Of a DNA stretch of 64,000 nucleotides, positions 44,251 through 55,682 are shown piece by piece (positions within the stretch are counted from its first letter, which is position 1; the number at the start of each line of letters is the position of its first letter). The DNA comes from Ahaetulla prasina (lineage: Eukaryota; Chordata; Lepidosauria; Squamata; Colubridae): the NCBI RefSeq assembly GCF_028640845.1, contig NC_080539.1, positions 192,705,436-192,769,435 of the forward strand. The letters are read 5' to 3'. Both the position numbers and the translations under genes were made by a program. The notes under the pieces are model-generated. The model saw only the letters and a list, made by a program, of their open reading frames with translations. It made no database searches and was not told the DNA's origin.

Positions 44251-45209
44251 TATTCTCAAAGCACTTTATATATGATTGTGCCTGCATAGGCATGCTTCAT
44301 AGAACTCATCTGCTTTGGCAGGCCTAGAAGGAGCACCTCCACTATCCTTATCTCTGTTATTATTTTAACCACTGCAGTGTTAGCATATCTAGGAATATTC
44401 TCTTATCTCTTCATGGATAATTTTTGCACATGAAATGAGATACATTTTGTTTTGAGCTTAGAAAGAAATAGCTCAATTATTATTCTATCAGAATTTAAAT
44501 TTAAACAAATTTAACTGTTTTAATGGAACAAAATTCAGATTGACTGAAGTGTTCTTAAAACTTAACATTTAATTGTTCCAGACATAGGTAACACTGAGAA
44601 CTTAAATACCGGTAATACTTTTTGTTCTTGACCTCAGACCCAGATGAATGAGTAGCTGTCCACTTTAATTGGTACTGACCAGCCAGCTTACAGAAAAATT
44701 ATCCCACTATTGTTTTTAGAACATTTTAAAGAACATTTAAAACAAAGCTGTTGTGAAAAGCCAACCTGCTTCTGTGCCATCATTTATATACCTTGAATTC
44801 ACACTTCAAGAGGAGAAATGCTCTTTCTAGCCCTTATCCATACCCTCTCATTTCTCGGATAGAGATAAATATAGAAATTGGGAACCAAGGCTGAAACAAG
44901 CAATGGGTTTCATTCCATATCTCCAACAGCTTCAGAATTCACTGCTGAGGGGATCTGAGGGGAAGTTGAGGTTTAATTGAGAGAAAGGGAGTTCAGGAAA
45001 AAGTTACTTTTGAAAAGATACATAAAACCCTTTAGTAGAAATATTGTGTAAAATAATTTATGAGTATGTTTGCTATGTGTTTTCTGGTATTTATTTCTTC
45101 TGTAATTATATCTTTCATGCAACTTGAAACCTTTTTACAGCAGAGTTGACTTAGGGGCAGATCAGCATAATTTCTTTGAATTTTTTTAATGAGAAATCCT
45201 TATATGTCA
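44251..45209. other. AT-rich unique DNA, no gene recognised
   Basis: No terminal repeats, LINE motifs or convincing exons. Confidence 0.45.
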
Positions 45210-45693
45210 TGTCCTGGGGTTTGAATGACCCCATATTTGTTCTGCCCTAGGCTTCTTTAGAAATTAAACAGCACAAACTTAGTCCCGGCAAGCCTCTTTA
45301 ATTCATACGGCTGTAAATTATTTTCATTTACAGTCCGCAAGGCTTGATAAACAGTCTTTCAGAAGAAGGTTATCAACACCTCCTGTCTCATGTGGAACGA
45401 GGCCCAAGAGCTAATTTCCAGATGCAGGGCAATGCCAAACCTGGCACAGAGTTTCACAAACAGAATTTTCAAATCTTGAATCAGCCAGATGAATTAATTG
45501 CTTCCTGCAAAAGCTCACATTCTGTTCACTTCTCTTTTATGTCTTATGGGAGGAGCCAATCATCTCCAAGCCTTACTCCCAAGTTGACCCTGTTTCCTTA
45601 ATTGTTCCTGTCTCCTGGCAGCTCTGTTCATGCACACACCGGGAACAGGCTCACACTGTTCTTCTGCCTTGCTAATGTGAGACTCCAGAGACA
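45210..45693 (-). mobile_element. Putative solo LTR (484 bp)
   Basis: The segment starts TGTCCTGGGG and ends CCAGAGACA on the plus strand, so on the minus strand it is TGTCTCTGG to CCCCAGGACA. On the minus strand there is a CATAAAAGAG promoter-like box followed downstream by GAATTAAAGAGGC as a possible poly(A) signal. No clear target duplication was found, and it does not match the TGTTGTG LTR family. A plus ORF of 85 codons inside it is spurious. Confidence 0.4.
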
Positions 45694-47716
45694 GCAATAT
45701 CTTTAAGAAAACAACAAAGCTCAGAGAATACCAGAGACCCCACAGTAAGGATATCGGTATGGATTAAGGTTGTTTATAAAACACTTTTAGTATCTTTGCT
45801 TCAGTTCAGGCAATGTTGTCTACCCCAGTTTTGTCTTGTCTTGTCTGCTTCTATACACATATCCACATTGGTGTCAACATCCTCCGCCTCAAAACCAAAG
45901 AACCATCCTCCTTATTCACATACCACTAGTACCTGGGACTTTACCTTATAAGAAAAATAAAATGTTTAAACACGGTATGGAAATGCTACTGAATCTGCAT
46001 ATATTATACTCTTTTTTCCCCCAAAACCTCTGCTATCATTATTGAACGCACAATCACTTCCTGTATCTTCTTCTCCAAGCAAAGCCTAGCTTATTAGCAT
46101 GGCTTCAGAGAAGCTTATCCTGGGAACATGAGATGCATATCCAGGATGCACTGGGAGTAAAGGAAGACAACAGAATTATGGTTCTTTAATTGGTGATCAA
46201 TAAATTAATTCAGCCCAACTGGTAAGGGCTCTATCCACTGTATTTATTTATTATTTTTGAGTTTATTTGGGGAATAGTTCATTCCTCAGAGGTAAGATAC
46301 TCATTTCAGAGTATTCATTCAAAATAATTTTCCCTTCCATTTGGCTAATGTGGAAAGGAGGAGATTAAAGGAAAATCATGATTTTGGTAAAACTGCCATG
46401 AAAAGCATGGGACTGATAATGAGCTGTAAAGAAGCAAAGCATATTAGCAGTGGCAGGGCTTCTTAAAAATGGAAATATAGTATGAGGTTTCCACCTAAAG
46501 TACAGTATTATTATATACTGAAGGTATATAATAAATTCAAGGTTATACTGACCTTGAAAATAATGATGGTCTCAATAATTTTTAAAGAAAGTGCTACAAG
46601 TTAAAACAAATGGCAGTCTCACACGTTTCAGTTTATTTATATATGTATTATTTATATAAGTAAAATAGAAACTATAAATATGTATTTATACTTATCATAT
46701 ATTTACATTTAAAGAAACATAGGAATAAATCTTATATTGCAATGGAACCTTGACTGCCATTAAGAATCCCTGTTTTATTTGAATTTGGAGTAAGCCTTGT
46801 CTAAAAACCTTCACTACTAGTGCTGCTTTACTGTCTTGAACTCTTTACAGTTTAGCTAAGCCTGGAGGGCAAGTACACAGGCTGCATAATTGACTTCAAA
46901 ATTCAATGATTCTGTAATAATGATTAATTAACTGAAACCATATGAAACTACATATAGTTAGAATCCGGTAATCTGTAGTTTGTATATTTCTTTTTGAAAT
47001 TTCTTAGATTTTTCTGCCAAGCAGGATTGTCCAAATCTACTAGATGTACTGAAGGTCACTGTATGTGATCTTCTTCATAAAGTCTAGTTCTTCTGCTTAT
47101 CATGTATTCATTTTTCCAGAAATTGGAGGGTCAAATAAAGTTACCTAATTGTTATTTGTTTCTTCTGAACTGATAGAAGAAAAGACGTGAAGAGCAACCA
47201 GTTGGCTCTCATGAGAAAGAGCAGCAGCAGGTTCACGTATTCACTGGTAGCGAGTTTCCCACAAAACTGTAGATCACAATAGATCATTGATTATAGCAGC
47301 TCTTGATATATTCCATATTTTTCTATTTGAAAAAGTTGGTTGATGTGATTGAATAGGATCTGAAAGGTGTTCCTAACAAGCTAAAGATTTGGTGACTAAC
47401 CCTGTTCAGCACAACTTGTAAAACCAAAACAAGACAACTATTAGTTATATTCCATCACTTTTACAATTTGTCAGACAATCATCTTTACTGAGCGTCTGAT
47501 TAGTTCAGAGTTCTGCTTTAGTTTCTCTTCTAAATCTAGTTAAGCATTTGTACAAAATACAATTTAAGGCCTCTCCTTATATGTGTCATTGTTCCTATAA
47601 TATACATGTTTTATGCAGGGATCATTTATTATATTTTGTAACACAATGTACTCTAATCTTTCATCATCTCACACACAATATACTTCTGAAATTTGCTCTT
47701 TCTAGTGATTTCAGTA
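45694..47716. other. AT-rich unique DNA, no gene recognised
   Basis: No coding segments or recognisable elements. TATTTATATA-rich stretches occur near 46630-46700. Confidence 0.45.
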
Positions 47717-49322
47717 CCATATTTTTTTCACTATAAGATGCTCTGGACCATAAGATGCACCTAGCTTTTGGGGAGGAAAACAAGAAAAAAATATATCTGC
47801 CTCTGCCTCCCAGCATCCCTTCATCTGGCTAGCAGCCTTGCAGCAAAAAGCTTGGTCAGCTTCAGCACATTATTGCAGCCTGATTTAGCACGAGCAGCTG
47901 ATTGGTGGCTGAATTGGCCTCCTGGAATACCGCTGATTACCTATTCCATGTTGCAGGGATTGCCACCGCCTGTTGCCATCGCCTCCACCTGTCGCCACCT
48001 CTGCACATCTTGTTTTCAGCCTCTACATCAGGGGTGAAATGCTCCCGGTTCGCACCGGCTCCCCCGATTAGGTAGTGATGGCAGCTGCTGGTTCGGAGGA
48101 CCGGTAGCAAAAATCCCTGGCCCCGCCCCCATGCCTCTGCTGAGCCGCACCATCAGCAGAGGTTTTTTTTTTTTTCTTCAGCTGAAACATGCCTTGAAAA
48201 ATAAAAAATAAAAAAAACCTCTGATGATCGCGGGGCTGAGCAGAGATCATCAGAACACTTTAAAAGTTTTTTTTAAAAAAAAACCCTTCAGCCGAAGGGG
48301 GGGAAAAAAGAAAAAAAATGGAGGTTTTAAAAGCCTCCTCTGGCGATCTCAGAGGAGTTTCCTGATCTTCACAGGTTTTTAAACTCACTTTTTAACAGCC
48401 CCCACTTACAAGAGCCCCCACCCAAGCCCAGCCAATTCTCCCTCCTCACTTACCTATAATTACTGCTCTTTTGGGCTGGCAACGGCTGTTTTCTTCAGCT
48501 ACTGAAGAAAAAAAAAAGCTTGCTTTGACTTCCTGCTTTGCTGGCTGAGGAACTCTGGAATTTGAAGTCCACAATAAAATAAAATAAAATAATAAAATAA
48601 AATATTTGTGCAGCATTCTGAGATTTGGGGTGTTTCTGTAGTGTTTCACTCTAACTACACAAACACACAAAATCTCAGAAAGCTGTATATGGCATTTTTT
48701 GTGTGTGTGTGTGTGAGAGAGAGAGAGAGTTGTGTGTGTGTGTAAAGTGTGAAAGTTGGTTTTTGAGCTTTTTGTGGCTGTGTGAAGTGTGAAGTGCAGC
48801 TGCTTTTACATTATGTGTGAGACAGTTGTGTTGTGTGTGTGTAAAGTGTGAAAATTGGTTTTTGATACCTCTTATTGTTTTTTATACTTTGTTTATTATT
48901 TTTATTATTTATTGTTATTGGCCATGCCCACTCAGTCATCTGACCACCAAGCCATGCCCACCAATTAAGCCACGCCCACAGAACCGGTAGAGAAAATTTT
49001 TAGATTTCACCCCTGCTCTACGTGCCCAATTTTTTGCCTCTGCATGTCCCATTTTTGGCCTATTTCATCTATTCCCAGTGGCGATTGGCGGTGATTGGCA
49101 ATGGCGAACAGTGGTGATAGGTGGTGGCGATAGACTGCCTGGAATGGGCTGAAAATGTGAAACGTGGAGGCCAAAAACGGGGCGCGCAGAGGCTGAAAAC
49201 GGCCAAACGGTGGGGGCCATTGGGTTAGTGGGGCTTTGGCAATATTCACTCTATAAGATGCACAGACATTTCCACCCACTTATTTGGAAGGGAAAGAGTG
49301 GCTTATAGTGCGAAAAATACAG
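47717..49322. mobile_element. Mariner-like element with nested hAT
   Basis: The termini are inverted: CCATATTTTTTTCACTATAAG on the left and CTGTATTTTTCGCACTATAAG on the right (minus strand), with TA on both outer sides (47715-47716 and 49323-49324). Subtracting the hAT at 48029-49015 leaves about 620 bases with a GC-rich centre and no transposase. It is non-autonomous. Confidence 0.75.
48029..49015 (-). mobile_element. Non-autonomous hAT transposon, copy B (987 bp)
   Basis: Same family as copy A (966-2074) in the opposite orientation. Ends are CAGGGGTGAAAT and ATTTCACCCCTG. Target duplication CTCTACAT (48021-48028) against CTCTACGT (49016-49023), one mismatch. The microsatellites are shorter than in copy A. 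The short minus ORFs are not transposase. Confidence 0.92.
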
Positions 49323-50229
49323 TAATTGTAAAAAATACTATTTTTACAGGTGGAAAATGAGTTCAACAAGATAGATACATTCCCTGGATATTATATTAAT
49401 TGGAACATTGAATTGCTGGATTCCAACAATTAGATTCCAATCCAGTTTGGATTGGACATTCTATTCCAATATCCCTCATAGGTCCCTTCCAGTTCTATGA
49501 TTCTACATTCTATGTAATGCTGCCCCAAAACAGGCACCAAGAAATCAGCTTAACCGAAGAGAATGTATAATTTCCTTTAGAAGAGGGAATTTCAAATATA
49601 TGTTACGGAATAGACTGTTGTTCCTTGAATTGCCAGCTCATTTAGGATAAGAAACCTTTTCATCACATATTAAAATTCTTGTGGTTGTTTCTGTTCTACA
49701 ACAGACAATGAATCGACAAGGAGGCTAACAACAGATAACAATGGAACTAATGTTGACACCAGAAAAATTGGCATAAATTAATTAATTGGTGAATAGATTA
49801 TTTTACAATCCACTTGTAGTCCCACTCTGTTCTGCCACTTGCATTATGATATCATTTCAAGGCCCAACAAATGCAGCTGATGCCCATAGAGGCTTTATTG
49901 TGCATTGTAATTACAGAAAAAATGACATTTGTGAGAATGAGGAGAAGAGGCTTTTTCCTATATTTTTGAAAACCCCAAAATCTTTTAACATTGAACATTT
50001 TATGTTGCTTTAAATCCAAATGTTGTCCAGATGATTTACAAATGAAGCAATGAATGAAAAAGACAGTAACTATTTATTAAAGCAAAATGAAAGGTGTGAA
50101 CAACTATCAAAAATATTACAAAATGTAACTGGCAAAGATGCTATTACAGTCAGGGCAATGACTGCTATAGTATTTATTTAGTTACAAAGACTTCCACTTG
50201 ATTATCAGAACCACTGTGCAAATTTCACT
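49323..50229. other. Unique DNA with a short CR1 3' end
   Basis: About 49455-49515 (aggtcccttccagttctatg, attctacattctatg) is the 3' end of a CR1 on the plus strand with its characteristic ATTCTATG-type terminus. The remainder is not recognised. Confidence 0.6.
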
Positions 50230-50237
50230 GGTTAGAG

Positions 50238-50739
50238 CAGTGGTAGTCAACCTGGTCCCTACCGCCCACTAGTGGGCTTTCTAGCTTTCATGGTGGGCGG
50301 TAGGGGTTTTGTCTGATACTGAAGCAGTTTCCTTTTTTTAAATTTAATTGACTTTAAAAAAAAATTCATAGCATTATTTAAAAACATTTTCATTAGGTTT
50401 TCATATAATTCTCCAATTTAAATTTCTGAAAATATACTATTTGTATTGCCCGCGCATAAGTTTAGTTCACGTTACGTAAGTGAAACTAAATGGTGCTATA
50501 GTGCGACCGCAAACAAAAGAGCCTTGTCCCAGAATAGCTTGCGCATTTCCCCTCACACCACCCAGCTGTAACAGACAAGCAGAGCTGGTAGCCGGCGCCC
50601 CCTCCAAACCCAATCCATGATGCGCGAGAGGCATGCGCAGACGACGATACATGGCACATTACTGTGGGTGGTTAGAAAATTTTACTACTAACAGAGATAC
50701 AAAAGTGGGCGGTAGGTATAAAAAGGTTGACTACCCCTG
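50238..50739. mobile_element. Non-autonomous hAT transposon, second family (502 bp)
   Basis: Inverted ends are CAGTGGTAGTCAACCTGG and CAGGGGTAGTCAACCTTT (minus strand), followed by CTACCGCCCAC words. The target duplication GGTTAGAG is exact at 50230-50237 and 50740-50747. No transposase. A centre with ACGTTACGTAAG may form a short palindrome. Confidence 0.93.
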
Positions 50740-50867
50740 GGTTAGAGGAATAGCAGGCGATCCAATACTCTCCAGATATTTTGTTTTAAAAATCTTAATC
50801 ATCCCTAGAATGATTGGATTTAAGGGAGTTGTAATTCATATCATCTATGGACCAGAGATCATAGAAT

Positions 50868-51062
50868 TATAGAATAATAGGGCTGGAAAGGACCTTGGTG
50901 GTCCTCTAGTTCAACCTCTTGCCCAAGGCAGGAGACTTTATTGCATTCTGGACAAATGGTTGTCTAATCTTTTCCTGAAAACCTTAATGATAGAGCACCC
51001 CAACCCTGGCTAGCAAGCTGTTCCTGGATAGGAAGTTGTTCCATTAGTTAATTATTCTCACA
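50868..51062 (-). mobile_element. CR1 LINE 3' end, proximal part
   Basis: atcatagaattatagaataa, ggctggaaaggaccttggtg and gaggcaggagac-type words are in CR1 order. The CR1 is cut at about 51063 by another LINE and resumes at 51774. Confidence 0.85.
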
Positions 51063-51773
51063 GTCAGGACATTTCTTTCTTTTTTTTTTTTTTATTTCTT
51101 TTGTCACAACAGAACAAACAATTGTCATAGATAAAACAACATATTTTGAAGAAAATATACATATATGTATAAAAATATGTATCAACTATATCAATTTGAT
51201 ATGGTGAAGGGAACAATAGGACAGGAACGGTAGGCACTTTTGTGCTCTTATGCACACCCCTTATAGCCCTCTTAGAAATGGGGTGATGTCAATAATAGAC
51301 AGTTTTTGGTTGAAGATTTTGGGATTTTGAGTAGAGACTATGGAGTCAGGTAATGAGTTCCAAGCATTAACAACTCTGTTACAGAAGTCATATTTTCTGC
51401 AATCAAGTTTGAAGCGGTTGACATTTAGCTTGAATCTATTTTTTGCTCTTGTAATATTGCGATTGAAGCTGAAGTAGTCTTTTATAGGAAGGATATTGCA
51501 ATAGATGATTTTGTGTGTTAAACACAGGTCATGTCGAAGTCGACGGAGTTGTAAGTTTTCTAATCCCAGGATTTCAAGTCTGTTGGTATAAGGTATTTTG
51601 TTGTTTTCGGAGGAGTGAAAAACTCTTCTAAGTGAAATATTTCTGGACTCGTTCTATTGTATTTATGTCAGAGATGTGGTATGGGTTCCAGACGGATGAG
51701 CTGTATTCAAGAATAGGTCTGGCAAATGTTTTGTATGCTCTAGTTAGTAGTGTAGAGTTTTTAGAAAAGAAGA
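51063..51773 (-). mobile_element. LINE of uncertain clade, 3' part, inserted into CR1
   Basis: The T-run at about 51071-51093 is the poly(A) of a minus-strand LINE. Frames upstream give ARPILEYSSSVWNPYHISDI, IERVQ and, after breaks, KLNVNRFKLDCRKYDFCNRV and VVNAWNSLP, the C-terminal pattern of the CR1/Jockey/R4 group. TTTCT words flank both ends (acatttct and aaatttct), consistent with a short duplication. Stops throughout. Confidence 0.65.
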
Positions 51774-51900
51774 AATTTCTCCTCAGTTCCAGGTAGAATC
51801 TCTCTTTAATTGGTTTCCACTCATTTCTTTTTGCCTGCCCTCTGGTGCTTTAGACAATAAAAGCTGAATTAGAGTTACCAATAACTGCCTATAGTCATTG
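51774..51900 (-). mobile_element. CR1 LINE, distal part
   Basis: gaaatttctcctcagttcca, tctctctttaattggtttcc and ccctctggtgctttaga continue the CR1 order interrupted at 51062. Confidence 0.8.
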
Positions 51901-52284
51901 CCATATATACCTATGCTGCAAAAGGGTTCATGGGTACTGTAGGTTTCAAATGAGCTGAAGTCCACACCTCACCCAAATCCCAATTCCATGTTATGCCGAG
52001 TTGCATGTCCTGCTTGCTGATTAGTTGTTCCAACTTCCTGTTCTGTCCTTTGCCATTTGAGTGCCCCCTAGCCAGAACATTTCATTTGCAGAAATACAAA
52101 TGGAACACCTATGCAGCTGTCCCTGAATGACAGACATATGTTCCCTGGTGGGTACTTCTTCACCCTTAGGGCAAGCCCCTCTTCTTTGTTACAAAATTAA
52201 TGGGCTATCACAAAAATGGGTTTCCGTAGTTAAATGTATTAATCACAAAACATCTCTTTACCTAATCTCCCCCAGGATGTTCTC
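51901..52284. other. No element recognised
   Basis: Mixed sequence between two LINE fragments. Confidence 0.4.
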
Positions 52285-53166
52285 TAACGACTAGCCTTGT
52301 GGTGCAACCAAAACAATCTGGAACTGAACACACTCAAAACCGTAGAAATGGTGGTAGATTTTAGGAAAAACCCTTCCATACTTCCACCTCTCACAATACT
52401 TGACAACACAGTATCAACAGTAGAAACCTTCAAATATTTCTGGGTTCTATCATATCGCAAGATCTCAAATGGACAGCTAACATCAAAAACATCATTAAAA
52501 AAGGACAACAAAGAATGTTCTTTCTGCGCCAACTCAGTAAGCTCAAACTGCCCAAGGAGCTGCTGATCCAGTTCTACAGAGGAATTATTGAGTCTGTCAT
52601 TTGCACCTCTATAACTGTCTGGTTCGGTTCTGCAACCCAACAAGAAAAACACAGACTTCAGAGGATAATTAGAACTGCAGAAAAAATAATTGCTACCAAC
52701 TTGCCTTCCATTGAGGACCTGTATACTGCACGAATCAAGAAGAGAGCCGTGAAAATATTTGCAGATCCCTTGCATCCTGGACATAAACTGTTTCAACTCC
52801 TACCCTCAAAACGACGCTATAGAGCACTGCACACCAGAACAACTAGACACAAGAACAGTTTTTTCCCGAAGGCCATCACTCTGCTAAACAAATAATTCCC
52901 TCAACACTGTCAGACTATTTACTGAATCTGCACTACTATTAATCGTTTCATAGTTCCCATCACCAATCTCTTTCCACTTATGACTGTATGACTATAACTT
53001 GTTGCTGGCAATCCTTATGATTTATATTGATATATTGATCATCAATTGTGTTGTAAATGTTGTACCTTGATGAACGTATCTTTTCTTTTATGTACACTGA
53101 GAGCATATGCACCAAGACAAATTCCTTGTGTGTCCAATCACACTTGGCCAATAAAATTCTATTCTA
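52285..53166 (+). mobile_element. Rex1-like LINE 3' part with (TTCTA)n tail
   Basis: WCNQNNLELNTLKTVEMVVD and FRKNPSI (52300-52380) are the part following the RT active site. After a frame change, 52515-52895 is open: FFLRQLSKLKLPKELLIQFY, RGIIESVICTSITVWFGSA, QRIIRTAEKIIATNLPSIED, DPLHPGHKLFQLLPSKRRYR and NSFFPKAITLLNK with stop. This pattern fits the Rex1/Babar group. The 3' UTR ends caaattccttgtgtgtcc... then ttctattctattcta. It lacks RT catalytic motifs and endonuclease. Confidence 0.7.
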
Positions 53167-53624
53167 TTCTAATATTATAGCTTATTTTTGCTTTAGGGAA
53201 ATGTAGAGGAAATGCTTTGGGGACATAGTTGCAAATAAAGTACTGAACTGCCATGATTCCAGAGACTTCCTTGTATTTCAAAAAAAGATAAAATATTGCT
53301 AATCTTCTTTAGTCAAGAAGCAGCAGGAAGTTCTACTATCCATGAGTCTGCCAAAGCAAAAAGAGAAATCTTGAAACCAGCAGAATCAGGGTAACTAGTT
53401 CTGGGTTGAAGTAGTCAGCCATAGAATACAAGGTAATGTTCCAGCAACAGGTGAAAAAAAAAACATACAAGGTGGAAACATTTCCAGCACTAGAAGCAGG
53501 ATAGGAAGAATATTGATGGTTTTGAACTCCATAGATAGCCAAGAAAACAAACAAATGAATTATTGAACAATTCCATGAAAAATTCTCATTTGAAGCAATC
53601 TCAAATTATTCTATGGTGGATACA
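53167..53624. other. No element recognised
   Basis: AT-rich, only spurious ORFs. Confidence 0.4.
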
Positions 53625-53985
53625 TTATGTGAAGATCTAGCTCTAATCCTGGGAAAGGTAGAAGGAAAGAGAAGAAGAGGATGACCATAGAGTCTTATAG
53701 TGATGGATGCTCCATTGGAAGACCTGAAAATCCAGGTTTGATACAGATTGTCATTAAAAAAATCTACCTACTTCAAAAACACACTTTATATCTTCCATTT
53801 TCTTTTAAGAGTTTTGATCTTTAACCCCTTCAAAAAGTGTCCCACAGCTTGATTTCATATCATTTTCTTTGTCTTTATATTTTTGCCTAATTATTCGTAA
53901 GGTCTTTAATTCTCTGAATGAAATTACTCAAAATATGTTGCTAAGAGTTGACGACAACTTGATGGCACAAAATCAATCAAGTTTT
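53625..53985 (+). mobile_element. Bov-B-like 3' remnant interrupted by a repeat
   Basis: cctgggaaaggtagaaggaa, gaagaagaggatgacca and gacctgaaaatcc resemble the LGKVEGKRRRGRP/W segment of a Bov-B-type C-terminus. A second piece at 53945-53980 (gagttgacgacaacttgatg, gcacaaaatcaatc) resembles the Bov-B 3' end. Between them lies the dispersed AT-rich repeat 53768-53943. Confidence 0.55.
53768..53943 (+). repeat. AT-rich repeat, copy 1
   Basis: About 175 bases (cttccattttcttttaagag, ccccttcaaaaagtgtc, tctgaatgaaattactcaaa) recur at 55513-55682 with few differences. The class is unknown. Confidence 0.85.
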
Positions 53986-54154
53986 TTATAATAATTCCTA
54001 TTAACATTTTATTAAAGTTTAAAAATACAAATATAAGAAATTAATACATAAAATATAAAAGGAAAAAATTGTGTAGAAAAAGAAAAAATGAAGGAAAAAA
54101 GACAAAGAAATTACTTCCCCCTTCATCAAGGCAAGAACAAAAAATATATATATT

Positions 54155-54416
54155 TTAATTTACATTTATATCCCGCCCTTCTCCGAAGACTCAGGGTGAC
54201 TTACATTGTGTAAGGCAATAGTCTCATCCTATTTGTATATTTATATACAAAGTCAACTTATTGCCTCCCCCAACAATCTGGGTGCTCAGTTTACCTACCT
54301 TATAAAGGATGGAAGGCTGAGTCAACCTTGGGCCTGGTGGGACTCGAGCCTGCAGTAATTGCAAGCAGCTGTGTTTAATAACAGGCTGTTTTACAGCCTG
54401 AGCCACACCGCGGCCC
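54155..54416 (-). repeat. tRNA-derived SINE with L2-like 3' end
   Basis: On the minus strand: an A-box-like TGGCTCAGGCTG, a box-B-like GGCTCGAGTCCC (reverse complement of 54339-54350), a central region, and a 3' end with ccctgagtcttcggagaagg followed by gcgggatataaat, closely like the L2 terminal hairpin. SINEs of this kind borrow a LINE's 3' end to use its RT. It is inserted within AT-rich repeat sequence. Confidence 0.82.
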
Positions 54417-54624
54417 ATTTATTTTATAATTAATTTATTAATAATAAATTTATTAATTTATTACCTATCAAAGAATTCTTCACACTTTTCATCTCTTATC
54501 TATAAGCAAATTATAAATCATCATTCAGTGCTAATCAATAAAAATCCATTAAGAATTACTAGAAATAACAATGTATATATTTTAACCTTAATCAAACAAA
54601 TCAGTTTCATATTCCCTTCCTTTC

Positions 54625-55335
54625 TTTTTATTTATTTTATTTTATTTATTTATTTATTTATTTATTCGAATTTTTATACCGCCCTCTCTCCCAAAGGACT
54701 CAGGGCGGTGTACAGCCATATAAAAACATAAGAATAATACAAATAAAAACAACAATTAAAAAACTTATTAATTAGGCCGAAATTAAAATATCACTAAAAT
54801 AGTATAAAACCCCTTTAAAACTAAATTTAAAACTAAAAACCCTAGGCTAGCCCTGCGCAAATAAATAGATGTGTCTTAAGCTCGCAGCGGAAGGTTCGGA
54901 GGTCGGGAAGTTGGCGCAGCCCTGGGGGAAGCTTGTTCCAGAGGGTGAGAGCCCCCACAGAGAAAGCCCTTCCTCTGGGTGTCGCCAGTCGGCACTGTCT
55001 GGCGGACGGCACCCTAAGAAGTCCCTCTCTGTGAGAGCGTACGGGTCGGTGGGAGGCAATCAGTGGCAGTAGGTGGTCCCGTAAGTAACCCGGCCCTATG
55101 CCATGGAGCGCTTTAAAGATAGTGACCAAAACATTGAAGCGCACCCGAAAGGCCACAGGTAGCCAGTGCAGTCTGCGCAGGATAGGTGTAACATGGGAGC
55201 CATGAGGGGCTCCCTCTATCACCCGTGCAGCTGCATTCTGAACCAACTGCAGCCTCCGGATGCCCTTCAAGGGGAGCCCCATGTAGAGAGCATTGCAGTA
55301 ATCCAAGCGAGATGTCACGAGCGCATGAGTGCATG
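54625..55335 (-). mobile_element. L2 LINE 3' fragment
   Basis: The minus frame 55318-54842 is open for 158 codons: MTSRLDYCNALYMGLPLKGI, RRLQLVQNAAARVIEGAPHG, HVTPILRRLHWLPVAFRVRF and FSVGALTLWNKLPPGLRQLP, ending FICAGLA. Hairpin at 54677-54711 and ATTT tail from 54625. 5'-truncated downstream of RT. Confidence 0.9.
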
Positions 55336-55512
55336 AGTTTTTAATATGTTAACTTATCACTTTTTCTAAAAATACAACAAAAATGTCTCTTTCCCATATC
55401 TTATCTTTTATTTATAAACAAATATTTTAAAAACTTATTATTCAAACCTAGTAAAGAAAAATTGTTAAGAACTACTAGAAATAATAACTTATATATTTTA
55501 AATGTATTAATC

Positions 55513-55682
55513 AAATAAGCACACTTTGTATCCTCCATTTTCTTTTAAGAATTTTGATCTTTAACCCCTTCAAAAAGTGTCTCACAGTTTGATTTCATAT
55601 CATTTTCTTTGTCTTTATAATTTTGCCCAATTATTTCTAAAGTCTTTAATTCTCTGAATAAAATTACTCAAAATATGTTGTA
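55513..55682 (+). repeat. AT-rich repeat, copy 2
   Basis: Direct repeat of 53768-53943. The adjoining 55380-55512 also resembles 54460-54605 (attactagaaataa, tatatattttaa), so a larger unit was repeated and then interrupted by a SINE and an L2. Confidence 0.85.

Noticed and set aside
45344..45601. Host coding exon (85-codon plus ORF)
   Set aside because: Lies within a segment with LTR-like ends and opposite-strand promoter words; no known protein similarity by eye.
54339..54405. tRNA gene on the minus strand
   Set aside because: Box A and box B words are present, but the flanks, L2-like tail and second copy at 1-147 show a SINE; no cloverleaf fits.
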